Below are positions 34,841 to 43,076 of a stretch of DNA of 64,000 bases, piece by piece. Within the stretch, counting starts at the first letter, position 1. Each line of letters begins with the position of its first letter. This DNA is from Streptomyces cyaneus. GTDB taxonomy: Bacteria > Actinomycetota > Actinomycetes > Streptomycetales > Streptomycetaceae. The notes beneath the pieces were generated by a model. That model made no database searches and was not told the DNA's origin. It was given only the letters and a program-made list of their open reading frames with translations. The DNA lies in assembly GCF_004028635.1 (NCBI RefSeq), contig NZ_RQJW01000003.1, forward strand, positions 930,001 to 994,000, written 5' to 3'. The position numbers and the translations under genes are program-made.

Positions 34841-35764
34841 ATGAGCTCCCCCACTGGGCCCGCGTCCGGCCTGCCAGTACGAATGCCGCGACCTCGTCAG
34901 CCCGGGCGGCACCGCCGACCCGAGCCCCTGGCGGCTCCCGAGGGCGCGCCCGCGCTCGTCCTCGCGGTGCCGGGCACGCCTAGCGCCGCCACCCGCGGCC
35001 TCGCCGAGGAGGTCGTGAGCATCGCCCGCTCCGAGCTCCCCGGTCTCGACGCCCGGATCGGGTACGTCGACGGCGATGACGTGGAGTTCCTCACGATCCA
35101 GTCCGTGCTCGTGCACGCCGCGGAGGAGCGCACCGCCCGCTATGAGCAGGCGCTCGCCGCTGGTGTGGAGGTCAAGGAGCCGGAGGGCCCCGTCGCCGTC
35201 GTCGTGCCGCTGCTGGCCGGCCCGGACAGCGCGCTGCTGCGCGTCATCCGCCAGGCCGTGATGGACAGCCGGGTCGCGGCCGACCTCACCGATGTGCTCG
35301 GCCCGCACCCGCTGCTCGCCGAGGCGCTGCACGTGCGTCTGTCGGAGGCCGGTCTGGCCCGCGCCGACCGTGCCCGACTGTTCACCGTGGCCACGGCCGC
35401 GGACGGCATCATCCTGGCCTCCGTCGGTGGCGAGGAGGCCGTGCAGGCGGCCGGGATCACCGGCATGCTGCTCGCCGCGCGCCTGGCCGTGCCGGTGATG
35501 GCGGCGGCCCTGGACCAGGACGGCTCGATCACGGCCGTTGCCGAGCAGCTGCGGTCCTCGGGCTCGCAGCAGCTGGCGTTGGCGCCGTACCTGATAGGGC
35601 CGGAGATCGACCCGAGCCTGGTCGCTCAGGCCGCCCAGGAGGCGGGCTGCTCCGCCGCCGAGGCGCTCGGCCCGTACCCGGCGATCGGGAAGCTCGCCCT
35701 GTCGAAGTACACGACGGCGCTGGGCATCGCCCCGCAGCAGCCGCAGGGCACGCCGGTCCGCTGA
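34841..35764 (+). CDS. CbiX-like sirohydrochlorin chelatase
   Basis: A 307-residue protein with two chelatase-like halves. The first is ALVLAVPGTPSAATRGLAEEVVSIARSELPGLDARIGYVD, PVAVVVPLLAGPDSALLRVI and LGPHPLLAEALHVRLSEAGL. The second runs from FTVATAADGIILASVGGEEA to LALAPYLIGPEIDPSL. In CbiX/SirB enzymes two His residues bind the metal. Here HP in GPHPLLAE is kept, but the usual first G-H-G-S is replaced by V-P-G-T. Function as a sirohaem or cobalt chelatase is therefore uncertain, and no sirohaem or cobalamin genes are adjacent. Confidence 0.78.
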   Translation: MSSPTGPASGLPVRMPRPRQPGRHRRPEPLAAPEGAPALVLAVPGTPSAATRGLAEEVVSIARSELPGLDARIGYVDGDDVEFLTIQSVLVHAAEERTARYEQALAAGVEVKEPEGPVAVVVPLLAGPDSALLRVIRQAVMDSRVAADLTDVLGPHPLLAEALHVRLSEAGLARADRARLFTVATAADGIILASVGGEEAVQAAGITGMLLAARLAVPVMAAALDQDGSITAVAEQLRSSGSQQLALAPYLIGPEIDPSLVAQAAQEAGCSAAEALGPYPAIGKLALSKYTTALGIAPQQPQGTPVR

Positions 35765-35782
35765 CGCGCACGTCACAGCCTT

Positions 35783-35827
35783 GACGCCGAAGGCCCGCTC
35801 CTCACCCGGGAGCGGGCCTTCGGCGTC
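35783..35827 (+). terminator. Strong terminator after the chelatase gene
   Basis: A perfect 19-bp stem (35783-35801 with 35809-35827, arm core GCCGAAGGCCCGCTCC) with a 7-nt loop, 18 bases after the stop. It lies between convergent genes and can serve both. Confidence 0.9.
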
Positions 35828-35905
35828 CCTTGAGCGCCCCTGGACACTCATGGGCGCCCGTCGGCCACCCCTCGAATACCCATGGGCATCCCTGGCGGCG
35901 TCCGG

Positions 35906-36967
35906 TCATGCCTCGTCGATGGCCTGGCCGATCACCACGCAGGACGCCGCAGGCGCCTCGATCGAGCCCTCGTAGCGCGGGAGCCCGGTGGCCGGGTCGA
36001 CGGCGAACCAGGACACGTCACCGGAGCGCTCGTTCGCGACGTACAGGAAGCCTCCCGCCTCGGTGATCGCGCGTGGCCAGTGCCCGGCGCAGGTCACCGC
36101 CCCCACCAGCCGCAGCTCCTCCCCTTCCACTGCGAACGTCGACAGCACGTCCTCGCCGCGCGTCGCGGTCCACACGAAGCGGCCGTCGGGTGAGGCGACG
36201 ATCCCCGACGGATAGGCGTTCCCGGCCGGGGCGGCCGGCAGCACCTGAGTCTCGGCCAGCGGCTTCAGGCTGCCGTCGTCGGCGTCCCAGTGGCAGACGG
36301 TGACGGTGGGGGTGAGTTCGTTGAGGACGTACGCGTAGGTGCCGCCCGGATGGAAGGCCAGGTGGCGGGGGCCCGAGCCGGGCCGCAGGGCGATCTCCCG
36401 GTGTACGTCGAGTGTGCCGTCGGCCAGCGTGCACACCCGGACCGAGTCGGTACCGAGGTCGACGCTGACGACCCAGCGGCCGCTCGGGTCGGGCTGCACC
36501 TGGTGGGCGTGCGGGCCCTGCTGACGTGGCGTGTGCGGGCCCGAGCCGGTGTGCTGGAGGACGGCGGAGGGGGCGTCCGCGAGGGCACCGTCAGGGTGGA
36601 CGGGCACGATGGTGACGCTGCCGGAGCCGTAGTTGGCGGTCAGGACGTGGCCGGCGAACAGGCTGAGGTAGGTGGGTCCGCTGCCGCCCACAGGCACCGG
36701 TGATCCGATGAGCTCCGGCTTGCCCCCGGTGAGGCGGTAGGCGACCACCGCGCCGTCGGCCGTCTCGCTGACCGCGTACAGCGTGTCGCCGTCGGGCGAC
36801 AGGGCCAGGTACGCGGGGTCGGGCACGTCGTCCACGCCGCTCAGGACGGTCAGCGCGCCGCTGCCCGCGGCCACGGACGCCGTGGTGATGCCATGGCCTC
36901 CGGCCGCCGTGAACGACCCGATATAGGCCCGCCTTCCCCCTCTTTCCCGCCTGCCGACGTCTGCCAC
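35906..36967 (-). CDS. Lactonase family seven-bladed propeller (6-phosphogluconolactonase-like)
   Basis: A 353-residue protein of the YbhE/Pgl lactonase type. It begins RRAYIGSFTAAGGHGITTASV and has blades such as AYLALSPDGDTLYAVSE, VLTANYGSGSVTIVPVHPDG, GPHAHQVQPDPSGRWVVSVDLGTD (metal/substrate His), PRHLAFHPGGTYAYVLNEL and GIVASPDGRFVWTATRG. These enzymes hydrolyse sugar lactones, often 6-phosphogluconolactone. GAAGGGGACAGCG precedes the GTG start. A DasR-like palindrome upstream suggests amino-sugar-linked control. Confidence 0.85.
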   Translation of the reverse strand: MADVGRRERGGRRAYIGSFTAAGGHGITTASVAAGSGALTVLSGVDDVPDPAYLALSPDGDTLYAVSETADGAVVAYRLTGGKPELIGSPVPVGGSGPTYLSLFAGHVLTANYGSGSVTIVPVHPDGALADAPSAVLQHTGSGPHTPRQQGPHAHQVQPDPSGRWVVSVDLGTDSVRVCTLADGTLDVHREIALRPGSGPRHLAFHPGGTYAYVLNELTPTVTVCHWDADDGSLKPLAETQVLPAAPAGNAYPSGIVASPDGRFVWTATRGEDVLSTFAVEGEELRLVGAVTCAGHWPRAITEAGGFLYVANERSGDVSWFAVDPATGLPRYEGSIEAPAASCVVIGQAIDEA

Positions 36968-37241
36968 CGCTGTCCCCTTCCGGTCGGGTGCCGTCCGGGG
37001 TGACGGTAGCAGTGGATCACTATCGGTCTAGACCAAGTCGCCGAATCGTCGGCGATGCGGTCGACGTCCGCGAGGTTGAGGTTGAGACTCACCCGCGGGC
37101 CGCTCCCGCGCGGCTCGCGGGTTCCGTGCATCCGATGGCGCGAAGTTACCCGGCGGATGGCCTGATCCACCCTCTAGGTGGTCGATAAAGCGACTTAACT
37201 GCTCCGACTACTCACCCGCGAGCCTCCCACCGGCGGCGCCC
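36968..37241. other. Intergenic region upstream of the lactonase gene
   Basis: A gene-free stretch of 274 bases. Besides the DasR-like box it has a second short inverted repeat, CCACC-CCTCTA-type spacer-GGTGG at 37167-37181. No terminator is evident for the FUSC gene that ends at 37242. Confidence 0.5.
37019..37034 (-). promoter_or_regulatory. DasR-like (dre) box adjoining a -10 before the lactonase gene
   Basis: TGGTCTAGACC on the minus strand contains the perfect 10-bp palindrome GGTCTAGACC (37025-37034), the core of the known DasR site ACTGGTCTAGACCACT. It matches 12 of 16 positions. It is followed at once by GATAGT (37024-37019), a -10-like hexamer. Control by DasR, which senses glucosamine-6-phosphate, is inferred. 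Confidence 0.6.
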
Positions 37242-38741
37242 TCAGGCTCCGACGAGCCGCGAACCGGACGAACCGGACGGTGTGCGCAGCGGCTGGGCCA
37301 GCTCGGCCAGGGCTCGCTCCAGGCCGTGCAGATGGGCCAGCGCGGGGTCCGACGCCACCGGCTGCTCGGTGGGGGCGGTGATGTCCGTGCCGCCGGTGAG
37401 CGCCTCGACCGCGGCCTCGACGCGCCAGCACGCGGCGGCCAGACGGGCGTCGTGCGAGGCCTCCGGGTCGGCGGCGACGGCGGCCAGGCCGCGGATCTCC
37501 CGGGCGCAGTCGTCGAGGAGGGCCAGGACGCGGCGGGCGCGCCGCTTGCGGGCCGGCATCGGGTTCAGCGGGTGCACGAGCGGAGCGACCGAGAGCCGTA
37601 CCCGGCCGAGCAGCTGTTCCAGTTCGGCCACCCGCGAGGCCGGGTCGGCGGTCTCGTCACCGGCGAGGCGGGCGGCGGCCTCGGCGGTGGCCGCGTGGAC
37701 ACAGCGCAGGGCCCGCTGGATCCAGGCGTCGGTGACGGTGTGGGTGGTGATGGGCAGGACGAGCAGCACGGCCAGCACGGCGCCCAGCGCCCCGACGCCG
37801 GTCTCGGCGAGCCGCAGCGCCAGCAGGGCGGGGTCGAGGACGCCCAGGAGGCCGTAGAGGAGCTCGGCGAGCACCGTGACGCAGAGCATCATCCAGGTAT
37901 AGGAGACGGCGGCGCTGTAGAAGATGCCGAAGACGCAGACGGCGAGGAGCGCGGCCGTCGGGATTCCCGCGCCGTTCAGCGGGACGGCGACGAGCAGGCC
38001 GAGGCCGATGCCGATCACGGTGCCGAGGACCCGGCGGAAGCCGCGGACCAGGGTCTCGCCGCGCGAGGTGGTGTTGACGAAGATCCACCAGGTGGCGCCG
38101 ACGGCCCAGTACCAGCGTTGTCCGGACACCAGCTGGCCCACCACAAGGGCGAAGCCCGCGCCGGCGGTGGCCTGGATCGCCTGGCGCGTGGTCACGCGGG
38201 CCAGGCCGGTGCCGCCAGGCGGGGCCGGCGCGGGGGCCGGGGGCAGGCGGCGCTCGTAGCACCAGAGGCCGAAGCGCACCGCCGCCGCGGTCAGCAGGGA
38301 CAGCAGTACGGCGGCGTAGAGCTCGGGCAGCTGCCCCGGGCCGGCGTGCAGGAATTGGGCGACGAAGAAGGTCATGAATGCGAACACGCCGAGGCTGTGC
38401 CCGCGCGGCCCCCAACGGCGGGCGTACACGCCCGCACCGACGACGGCGAGGAAGGTGAGGTCGCGAGCGACCGGGTGGTCGTGCAGTTCGGCTGCCGCCG
38501 CGAGGACGGGAAGGCCGACGAGCGGCAGCAGCGCGGTGGTGACCGCCTGTCCGCGGATCGTGGCATCGGTGACGGTGAAAAGGGCCAGCAGTGCGGCGAG
38601 ACCGCCGGTGACGGTGCCGACGAGGGAGTGGCCGGCCAATGCGCAGACGACGACCGCGAGCCCGATGCCGAGGACGGCCCGCACGGCGAAGCGCAGGCGC
38701 ACCCGGCCCGGGTCCGGCGCCACGAACACCCTCTTCAGCAC
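37242..38741 (-). CDS. FUSC family membrane protein (second copy)
   Basis: A protein of about 499 residues with two bundles of membrane helices and a helical cytosolic C-terminal third. The N-terminus is KRVFVAPDPGRVRLRFAVRAVLGIGLAVVVCALAG. The second bundle has QRWYWAVGATWWIFVNTTSRGETLVRGFRRVLGTVIGIGLGLL, the FUSC signature. It is probably an exporter of aromatic or organic acids. The GTG start at 38741 is preferred by comparison with relatives; ATG codons at 38798 and 38810 are alternatives. It is divergent from an Lrp-type regulator, whereas the other FUSC gene here is paired with MarR. Confidence 0.83.
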   Translation of the reverse strand: MLKRVFVAPDPGRVRLRFAVRAVLGIGLAVVVCALAGHSLVGTVTGGLAALLALFTVTDATIRGQAVTTALLPLVGLPVLAAAAELHDHPVARDLTFLAVVGAGVYARRWGPRGHSLGVFAFMTFFVAQFLHAGPGQLPELYAAVLLSLLTAAAVRFGLWCYERRLPPAPAPAPPGGTGLARVTTRQAIQATAGAGFALVVGQLVSGQRWYWAVGATWWIFVNTTSRGETLVRGFRRVLGTVIGIGLGLLVAVPLNGAGIPTAALLAVCVFGIFYSAAVSYTWMMLCVTVLAELLYGLLGVLDPALLALRLAETGVGALGAVLAVLLVLPITTHTVTDAWIQRALRCVHAATAEAAARLAGDETADPASRVAELEQLLGRVRLSVAPLVHPLNPMPARKRRARRVLALLDDCAREIRGLAAVAADPEASHDARLAAACWRVEAAVEALTGGTDITAPTEQPVASDPALAHLHGLERALAELAQPLRTPSGSSGSRLVGA

Positions 38742-38935
38742 TGCTTTCCGCCCCTTTGCACCGGCATGAAAAAGGCGCCGCGGGGTCCGCAGCGCCATCG
38801 ACGGTCCCATTGCAGCATTGCCGGGGCGGCTGGCTCAAGTGTCATCGAATATGCTGGGCCATTGGCACAGACATTTCGGTCCCGGACCGTCCACCAGCGA
38901 GCCAACGGACCACGTACGAGGAGGGGCCGCGCGTC

Positions 38936-39415
38936 ATGGCCGTGGACGAGCTCGACACCCGCATCCTGCGGCTGCTGCTGGACCAGCCCCGCACGAGCGT
39001 GCGCGAGTACGCCCGCATCCTCGGCGTCGCGCGGGGCACGCTGCAGGCCCGGCTCGACCGGCTGGAGCGGGACGGTGTGATCACCGGCACGGGGCCGGCA
39101 CTGTCCCCCGCCGCCCTCGGCCACCCGGTGCTGGCCTTCGTGCACATCGAGGTCACCCAGGGCCATCTCGACGACGTGGGCGATGCGCTCGCCGCCGTAC
39201 CGGAGATCGTCGAGGCCTTCTCGATCACGGGCGGCGGGGATCTGCTGACCCGGGTGGTCGCCCGCGACAACGCCCACCTGGAGGACGTGATCCAGAAGCT
39301 GATCAGTCTGCCCGGCGTGGTCCGCACCCGTACCGAGGTGGCCCTGCGCGAGCGCGTCCCGCACCGGCTGCTGCCGCTGGTGGAGTCGATCGGGCGGGCG
39401 TCGGCCCGGAAATGA
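38936..39415 (+). CDS. Lrp/AsnC family transcriptional regulator
   Basis: A 159-residue regulator. The N-terminal helix-turn-helix is ELDTRILRLLLDQPRTSVREYARILGVARGTLQARLDRLERDGVITG, followed by the RAM effector domain (VLAFVHIEVTQGHLDDVGDALAAVPEIVEAFSITGGGDLLTRVVA). AGGAGGGG precedes the ATG. Lrp proteins typically bind amino acids or related compounds. The divergent FUSC gene 194 bp away is the probable target; no clear Lrp box was recognised in that space. Confidence 0.9.
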   Translation: MAVDELDTRILRLLLDQPRTSVREYARILGVARGTLQARLDRLERDGVITGTGPALSPAALGHPVLAFVHIEVTQGHLDDVGDALAAVPEIVEAFSITGGGDLLTRVVARDNAHLEDVIQKLISLPGVVRTRTEVALRERVPHRLLPLVESIGRASARK

Positions 39416-39434
39416 CCTTTGGCATCCTGGGGCC

Positions 39435-40133
39435 ATGAGCGGTCTCAGCGGCACCTCGGTCATCTTCGATCTCGACGGAACGCTCGTGGACAGCGAGCCC
39501 AACTACTTCGAGGCGGGCCGCCAAGTCCTCGCCGAGCACGGGGTTCCCGACTTCACCTGGACGGATCACGAGCGGTACGTCGGTATCAGCACGCTGGAGA
39601 CGGTCACGCTCTGGAAGCGGGAGTACGGTCTGCGGGCCTCCGTCGACGAGCTGCTCGCGGCCAAGAACCGCCGCTATCTGGAACTCGCCCGCAACGCCAC
39701 GCGCGCGTACCCCGAGATGCGCGAGTTGGTGGAGTTGCTGGCGACCGAGAAGGTCCCGATGGCCGTGGCCTCCGGTTCGTCGCACCGGGCCATCACGGCG
39801 ATCCTCGCCGGCACGGGCCTGGCCGCCCATCTGCGCACCGTCGTCTCGGCCGACGAGGTCGAGCGCGGCAAGCCCGCCCCCGACGTCTTCCTGGAGGCGG
39901 CCCGCCGGCTCGGTGCGGCCCCTGGCGACTGCGTGGTGCTGGAGGACGCGGCCCCCGGCGTCGCCGCCGCGCACGCGGCCGGGATGCGCTGCATCGCGAT
40001 CCCGTACGTGGCCGCCCAGGCGGACGCCCCGGAGTTCGCGACGGCCGGCCTGCTACTGCGGGGCGGACAGAGGGAGTTCACGGCGCGGGGAGCGTACGAC
40101 TGGCTCGTACGGTCGGTGGCAGCCTCCTCCTGA
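39435..40133 (+). CDS. HAD-IA phosphatase, beta-phosphoglucomutase-like
   Basis: A 232-residue HAD protein with all motifs intact: IFDLDGTLVDSEPNYF (nucleophile and acid/base Asp), MAVASGSSHRA (motif II), RGKPAPDVFLEAARRLG (motif III Lys) and VLEDAAPGVAAAHAAGM (motif IV). Contrast the HAD protein at 8845-9576, which lacks the second Asp of motif I. It should dephosphorylate a small sugar phosphate or isomerise it. It starts 19 bp after the lrp gene and may share its transcript. Confidence 0.87.
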   Translation: MSGLSGTSVIFDLDGTLVDSEPNYFEAGRQVLAEHGVPDFTWTDHERYVGISTLETVTLWKREYGLRASVDELLAAKNRRYLELARNATRAYPEMRELVELLATEKVPMAVASGSSHRAITAILAGTGLAAHLRTVVSADEVERGKPAPDVFLEAARRLGAAPGDCVVLEDAAPGVAAAHAAGMRCIAIPYVAAQADAPEFATAGLLLRGGQREFTARGAYDWLVRSVAASS

Positions 40134-40169
40134 CCACCACCGGCACCTGGGCCGACCGAGCCGAGCGAC

Positions 40170-40201
40170 CAACTGGTCAACTGGTCAACTGGTCAACTGG
40201 G
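40170..40201 (+). repeat. Four tandem copies of the 8-mer CAACTGGT
   Basis: Three perfect copies and a fourth with one change (CAACTGGG), in the 263-bp gene-free gap between the HAD and subtilase genes. The rest of the gap shows no gene. Confidence 0.9.
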
Positions 40202-40396
40202 GTTCGGATTAGCACCTTTTGCGGCGACAGGCAACCAATGGGAGGATTGAGGCTGGTACGCGCTCCCGAACGAGCCGTTCCACAGGCACTCGCGAACACA
40301 GCGAGGTCCGTCACCTCCTTGCCGACACTCATGCTCGGCGCGCGTGGTCGGCTGCCGTGACGCATGCGTCCGAGCTCCATCTTCCCGGAGGGACCG

Positions 40397-41857
40397 ATGG
40401 CTGCTGCGAAGACGCCCAGTTACGAGCAGAACGTTCCGGACACCGTCTACGGCTATGTGGCCGCGCGGTCGCAGGGCGGGGTACCGATGACCCAGGCGGG
40501 GCGCTTCGAGTCGACCGCGCCGTTTCGGGCCGAGGAGCGTGTCCGGGAACGGGCCAAGGAGTACGCCCGCCAGGCCGGGCTGACGGTGACCGCCGAGAGC
40601 CGCCTGGGATTCGCCGTGGCCGGCTCGCCGGCGGCGTACGAACAGCTGACCACCGGCAGGATCGTCAGCTACGAGGTGCGCCAGCGGGTAGAGATGAGCC
40701 GAGAGCGCTCCGTGACGCACCTGGACATCATCGGTGACCGTCAGCCCCGAGCCCTCGGCATCGGCGCCGCGCCCGGTGAGGACGCCATCGAGGCCGTCGC
40801 GCTGGAGGAGCCGCGCGTGCCCATGCGGCTGCACCCGGCAACGGCCGATCCGCCCATGGTCGCGAACTTCCACCTCAGCCTTCCCGACGACGTCGCCCGA
40901 CTCCTCAACGCCACGCCCGCACACGAGCAGGGGCGCGTGGGGCGGGGCGTGAAGGTAGCCATGGTGGACACGGGACAGGCCCCTCACGCGTACTTCACCG
41001 CGCACGACTACGACGTCGCCCATACCGTGTCGGTGGTGTCGGGTACCGATGCGGCGGAGGATCCCGTCGGGCACGGCACGGGTGAGTCGGCGAACATCTT
41101 CGCCGTGGCGCCCGGCGTGCGCCTGCGCCCGTATCGGGCGAGCAACCGGGAAGGCGTTCTCGTCGCCGCCATGGGGGCCTTTCTGCGTGCGAAGGCGCGA
41201 GGGCCGCAGGTACTGACGAACTCCTGGGGCACGCGGGCCCGCTTCCCCGAGGACGGGCCACTGCCCGAGCTCGACCGGCTGTGGGCGCTGGAGATCCGGG
41301 ACGCGTTGGAGGAGGGCATCGTCGTCGTCTTCGCCGCGGGCAACGGTCACTTCTCGATCGAGCCGCAGGTTCCCGGAGTGCTCTCGGTCGGCGGGGTGTT
41401 CTCCGGTCCGCAGGGCGAGCTGCGGGCGTCGGACTACACGAGCGGTTACGCCAGCCCCTGGTTCGACGGCGTCGTCGTCCCCACGGTTTCCGGACTGGTC
41501 GGTCTGGCGCCGCTGGCCCAGTACCTCATGCTCCCGATCCCGCCCGGCTGCAAGATCGACGTGGAGGAGAGCGACGCGGACGACGGGACGACACACAACG
41601 ACGGCTGGGCACTGTTCTCGGGCTCGTCGGCGGCGGCACCGCAGATCGCGGGAGCGGCGGCACTGCTCCTGGAGGCCCGCCCCGGCCTCACGCCCGACGA
41701 GGTCGCCGACGCCCTCGCCAGAACCGCCACCGACGTCACCACCGGCACGAACGCCTTCGACATCCCGGCCCGCCGCGGCCCGGACGAGGCCACCGGAGCG
41801 GGACTGGTGAACGTGAGCGCGGCGCTGGACTTCGTCCTCACGCATCACCACCCGTGA
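40397..41857 (+). CDS. Cytoplasmic subtilisin-like serine protease (S8)
   Basis: A 486-residue protein. An N-terminal region of about 190 residues (start MAAAKTPSYEQNVPDTVYGYV) precedes the S8 domain. The triad is visible: Asp in VKVAMVDTGQAPH, His in DPVGHGTGESANIFAVAPG and Ser in LFSGSSAAAPQIAGAAALL, plus the oxyanion AAGNGH. No signal peptide is seen, so it acts inside the cell or leaves by a non-classical route. GGAGGGACCG precedes the ATG. The stop overlaps an ATG (TGATG), hinting at coupling to a downstream gene that now looks broken. Confidence 0.88.
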   Translation: MAAAKTPSYEQNVPDTVYGYVAARSQGGVPMTQAGRFESTAPFRAEERVRERAKEYARQAGLTVTAESRLGFAVAGSPAAYEQLTTGRIVSYEVRQRVEMSRERSVTHLDIIGDRQPRALGIGAAPGEDAIEAVALEEPRVPMRLHPATADPPMVANFHLSLPDDVARLLNATPAHEQGRVGRGVKVAMVDTGQAPHAYFTAHDYDVAHTVSVVSGTDAAEDPVGHGTGESANIFAVAPGVRLRPYRASNREGVLVAAMGAFLRAKARGPQVLTNSWGTRARFPEDGPLPELDRLWALEIRDALEEGIVVVFAAGNGHFSIEPQVPGVLSVGGVFSGPQGELRASDYTSGYASPWFDGVVVPTVSGLVGLAPLAQYLMLPIPPGCKIDVEESDADDGTTHNDGWALFSGSSAAAPQIAGAAALLLEARPGLTPDEVADALARTATDVTTGTNAFDIPARRGPDEATGAGLVNVSAALDFVLTHHHP

Positions 41858-41962
41858 TGCGCGGGCCTCATGATGCCGAGCCGTTCTTCGACGGCTGACC
41901 TGCAGTTGCTCATCCTCCGAAACCAGCCACGCCCGGGCGACGCTCCTCTGGATTCTGGGGAA

Positions 41963-42956
41963 ATGCCACAAGGGAGCGGCAGGTTGACGGAGGGCGGCAC
42001 CCGTAACGTCGTGGGCGGCGACACAGTGGCGAGAGCCGTTGTCCAGGCCCAGTCGATCGGGAAGGTTCACTTTCATACGGCTGCTCCGTCGTCGGAGGCC
42101 GAACCCGTCACGTCGGACCGTTGGGTGCACGAGGCCCTCGAGTCCTGCGTCTGGCAGCACGTGTCGGCCGGCCGCGACACGGGCCACCACCGCCGACAGG
42201 TGGCAGCCTGTCGCGACCCGACTGGCTGGCATGCGGGACGAGTTGGAACGGTTACTGGAGCAGGACCCCTGGTGCGACGCGCGGATCGCGACCGTGTTCC
42301 TGGACAGCGTCGAGTGGCTGCTCGGCGAGCCACCCCAAGCTCCGCCCACAGGTCAGCTCCCATCGGCCGGCCTGGACCTCTACCCGGCCGAGGCGGCCCT
42401 CCTCGTCCTGTTCCCGTTCCCCCACCGGGTCCACTACCTGCGGCGCGTGGCACGGCTGGCGGAGGTCCGCCCCTGGTCCCTGCACCCCGACCCGAACGCC
42501 GGGCCCCTCAGGGAGGCGTACGAGCTCTTCGTGGAGGAGAGTGACGCGCTCGTCCAGCGCGCCCTGCGGGAGCCGGAGGCCGAACTGGGCGAGCCCGCAA
42601 GTGAGTTGGGCGGCGCACCTGGCCATCCGGTTCACCAACAGGGACGAGGTGGTTCCCTTCAGCCAAGTCCTTCTGGCCTCACGGCAATTGGGAGACCGAC
42701 CCGCCACGATCGCGAAGCGCCTGCACGCCTGCACGCCTGCACGCCTGCACGCCTGCAACATTGCGACGTCACACGACAGCCTCCCGAAAGGCCTCTCCTT
42801 CAGCCGCTCCAGTACCTGCACAAGACAGCCCTCCGCAAACACACCAGCATCCGCCACATCACCTCCCTCCTGAACCAACTCGGCATCCCCGTCCCCGACC
42901 CCGCCGACACCATCAGAGCCGCCCTGGCCCGCGTGCCCCGCCCTCCCCATTCCTGA
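41963..42956 (+). pseudogene. Frameshifted remnant of a protein encoded after the subtilase
   Basis: Protein-like sequence continues through three phases. First, 41963 to about 42215 gives RNVVGGDTVARAVVQAQSIG and VHFH, a motif like those in Streptomyces conflict or signalling proteins. Next, about 42215-42600 gives RDELERLLEQDPWCDARIAT and YELFVEESDALVQRAL. Then about 42600-42720 gives AAHLAIRFTNRDEVV. A final piece after the 8-bp repeat ends TIRAALARVPRPPHS. No single frame covers it, so at least two frameshifts are needed. A sequencing error or real decay would both explain this. The function is not recognised. Confidence 0.6.
42721..42752 (+). repeat. Four tandem copies of the 8-mer CTGCACGC
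   Basis: Four perfect copies plus a partial fifth, inside the frameshifted remnant. Each unit gained or lost shifts the frame by two, so slippage here would change the downstream reading frame. Confidence 0.92.
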
Positions 42957-42977
42957 GCGTCAATCCCGTCAGCACCG

Positions 42978-43006
42978 TTGACGCCTTCTCGACCCCCGCA
43001 TAGCGT
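42978..43006 (+). promoter_or_regulatory. Promoter of the GH127 gene
   Basis: TTGACG (42978-42983), 17 bases, TAGCGT (43001-43006): a good sigma-70-type promoter 70 bases before the start codon. Confidence 0.65.
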
Positions 43007-43027
43007 CTGGTCGACCATTCGCACAGC

Positions 43028-43043
43028 GTTCGTAATATCGAAC
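43028..43043. promoter_or_regulatory. Inverted repeat in the GH127 leader
   Basis: GTTCG-TAATAT-CGAAC, AT-rich in the middle, just downstream of the promoter at 42978-43006. It is a candidate operator; the regulator is unknown. Confidence 0.5.
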
Positions 43044-43076
43044 CCCCCAACATGCGTTGACCGTGGAGGAGCACAC

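Noticed and set aside
41857..41898. 13-codon frame overlapping the subtilase stop (TGATG)
   Set aside because: Too short and without a family; it may only be a relic of translational coupling.
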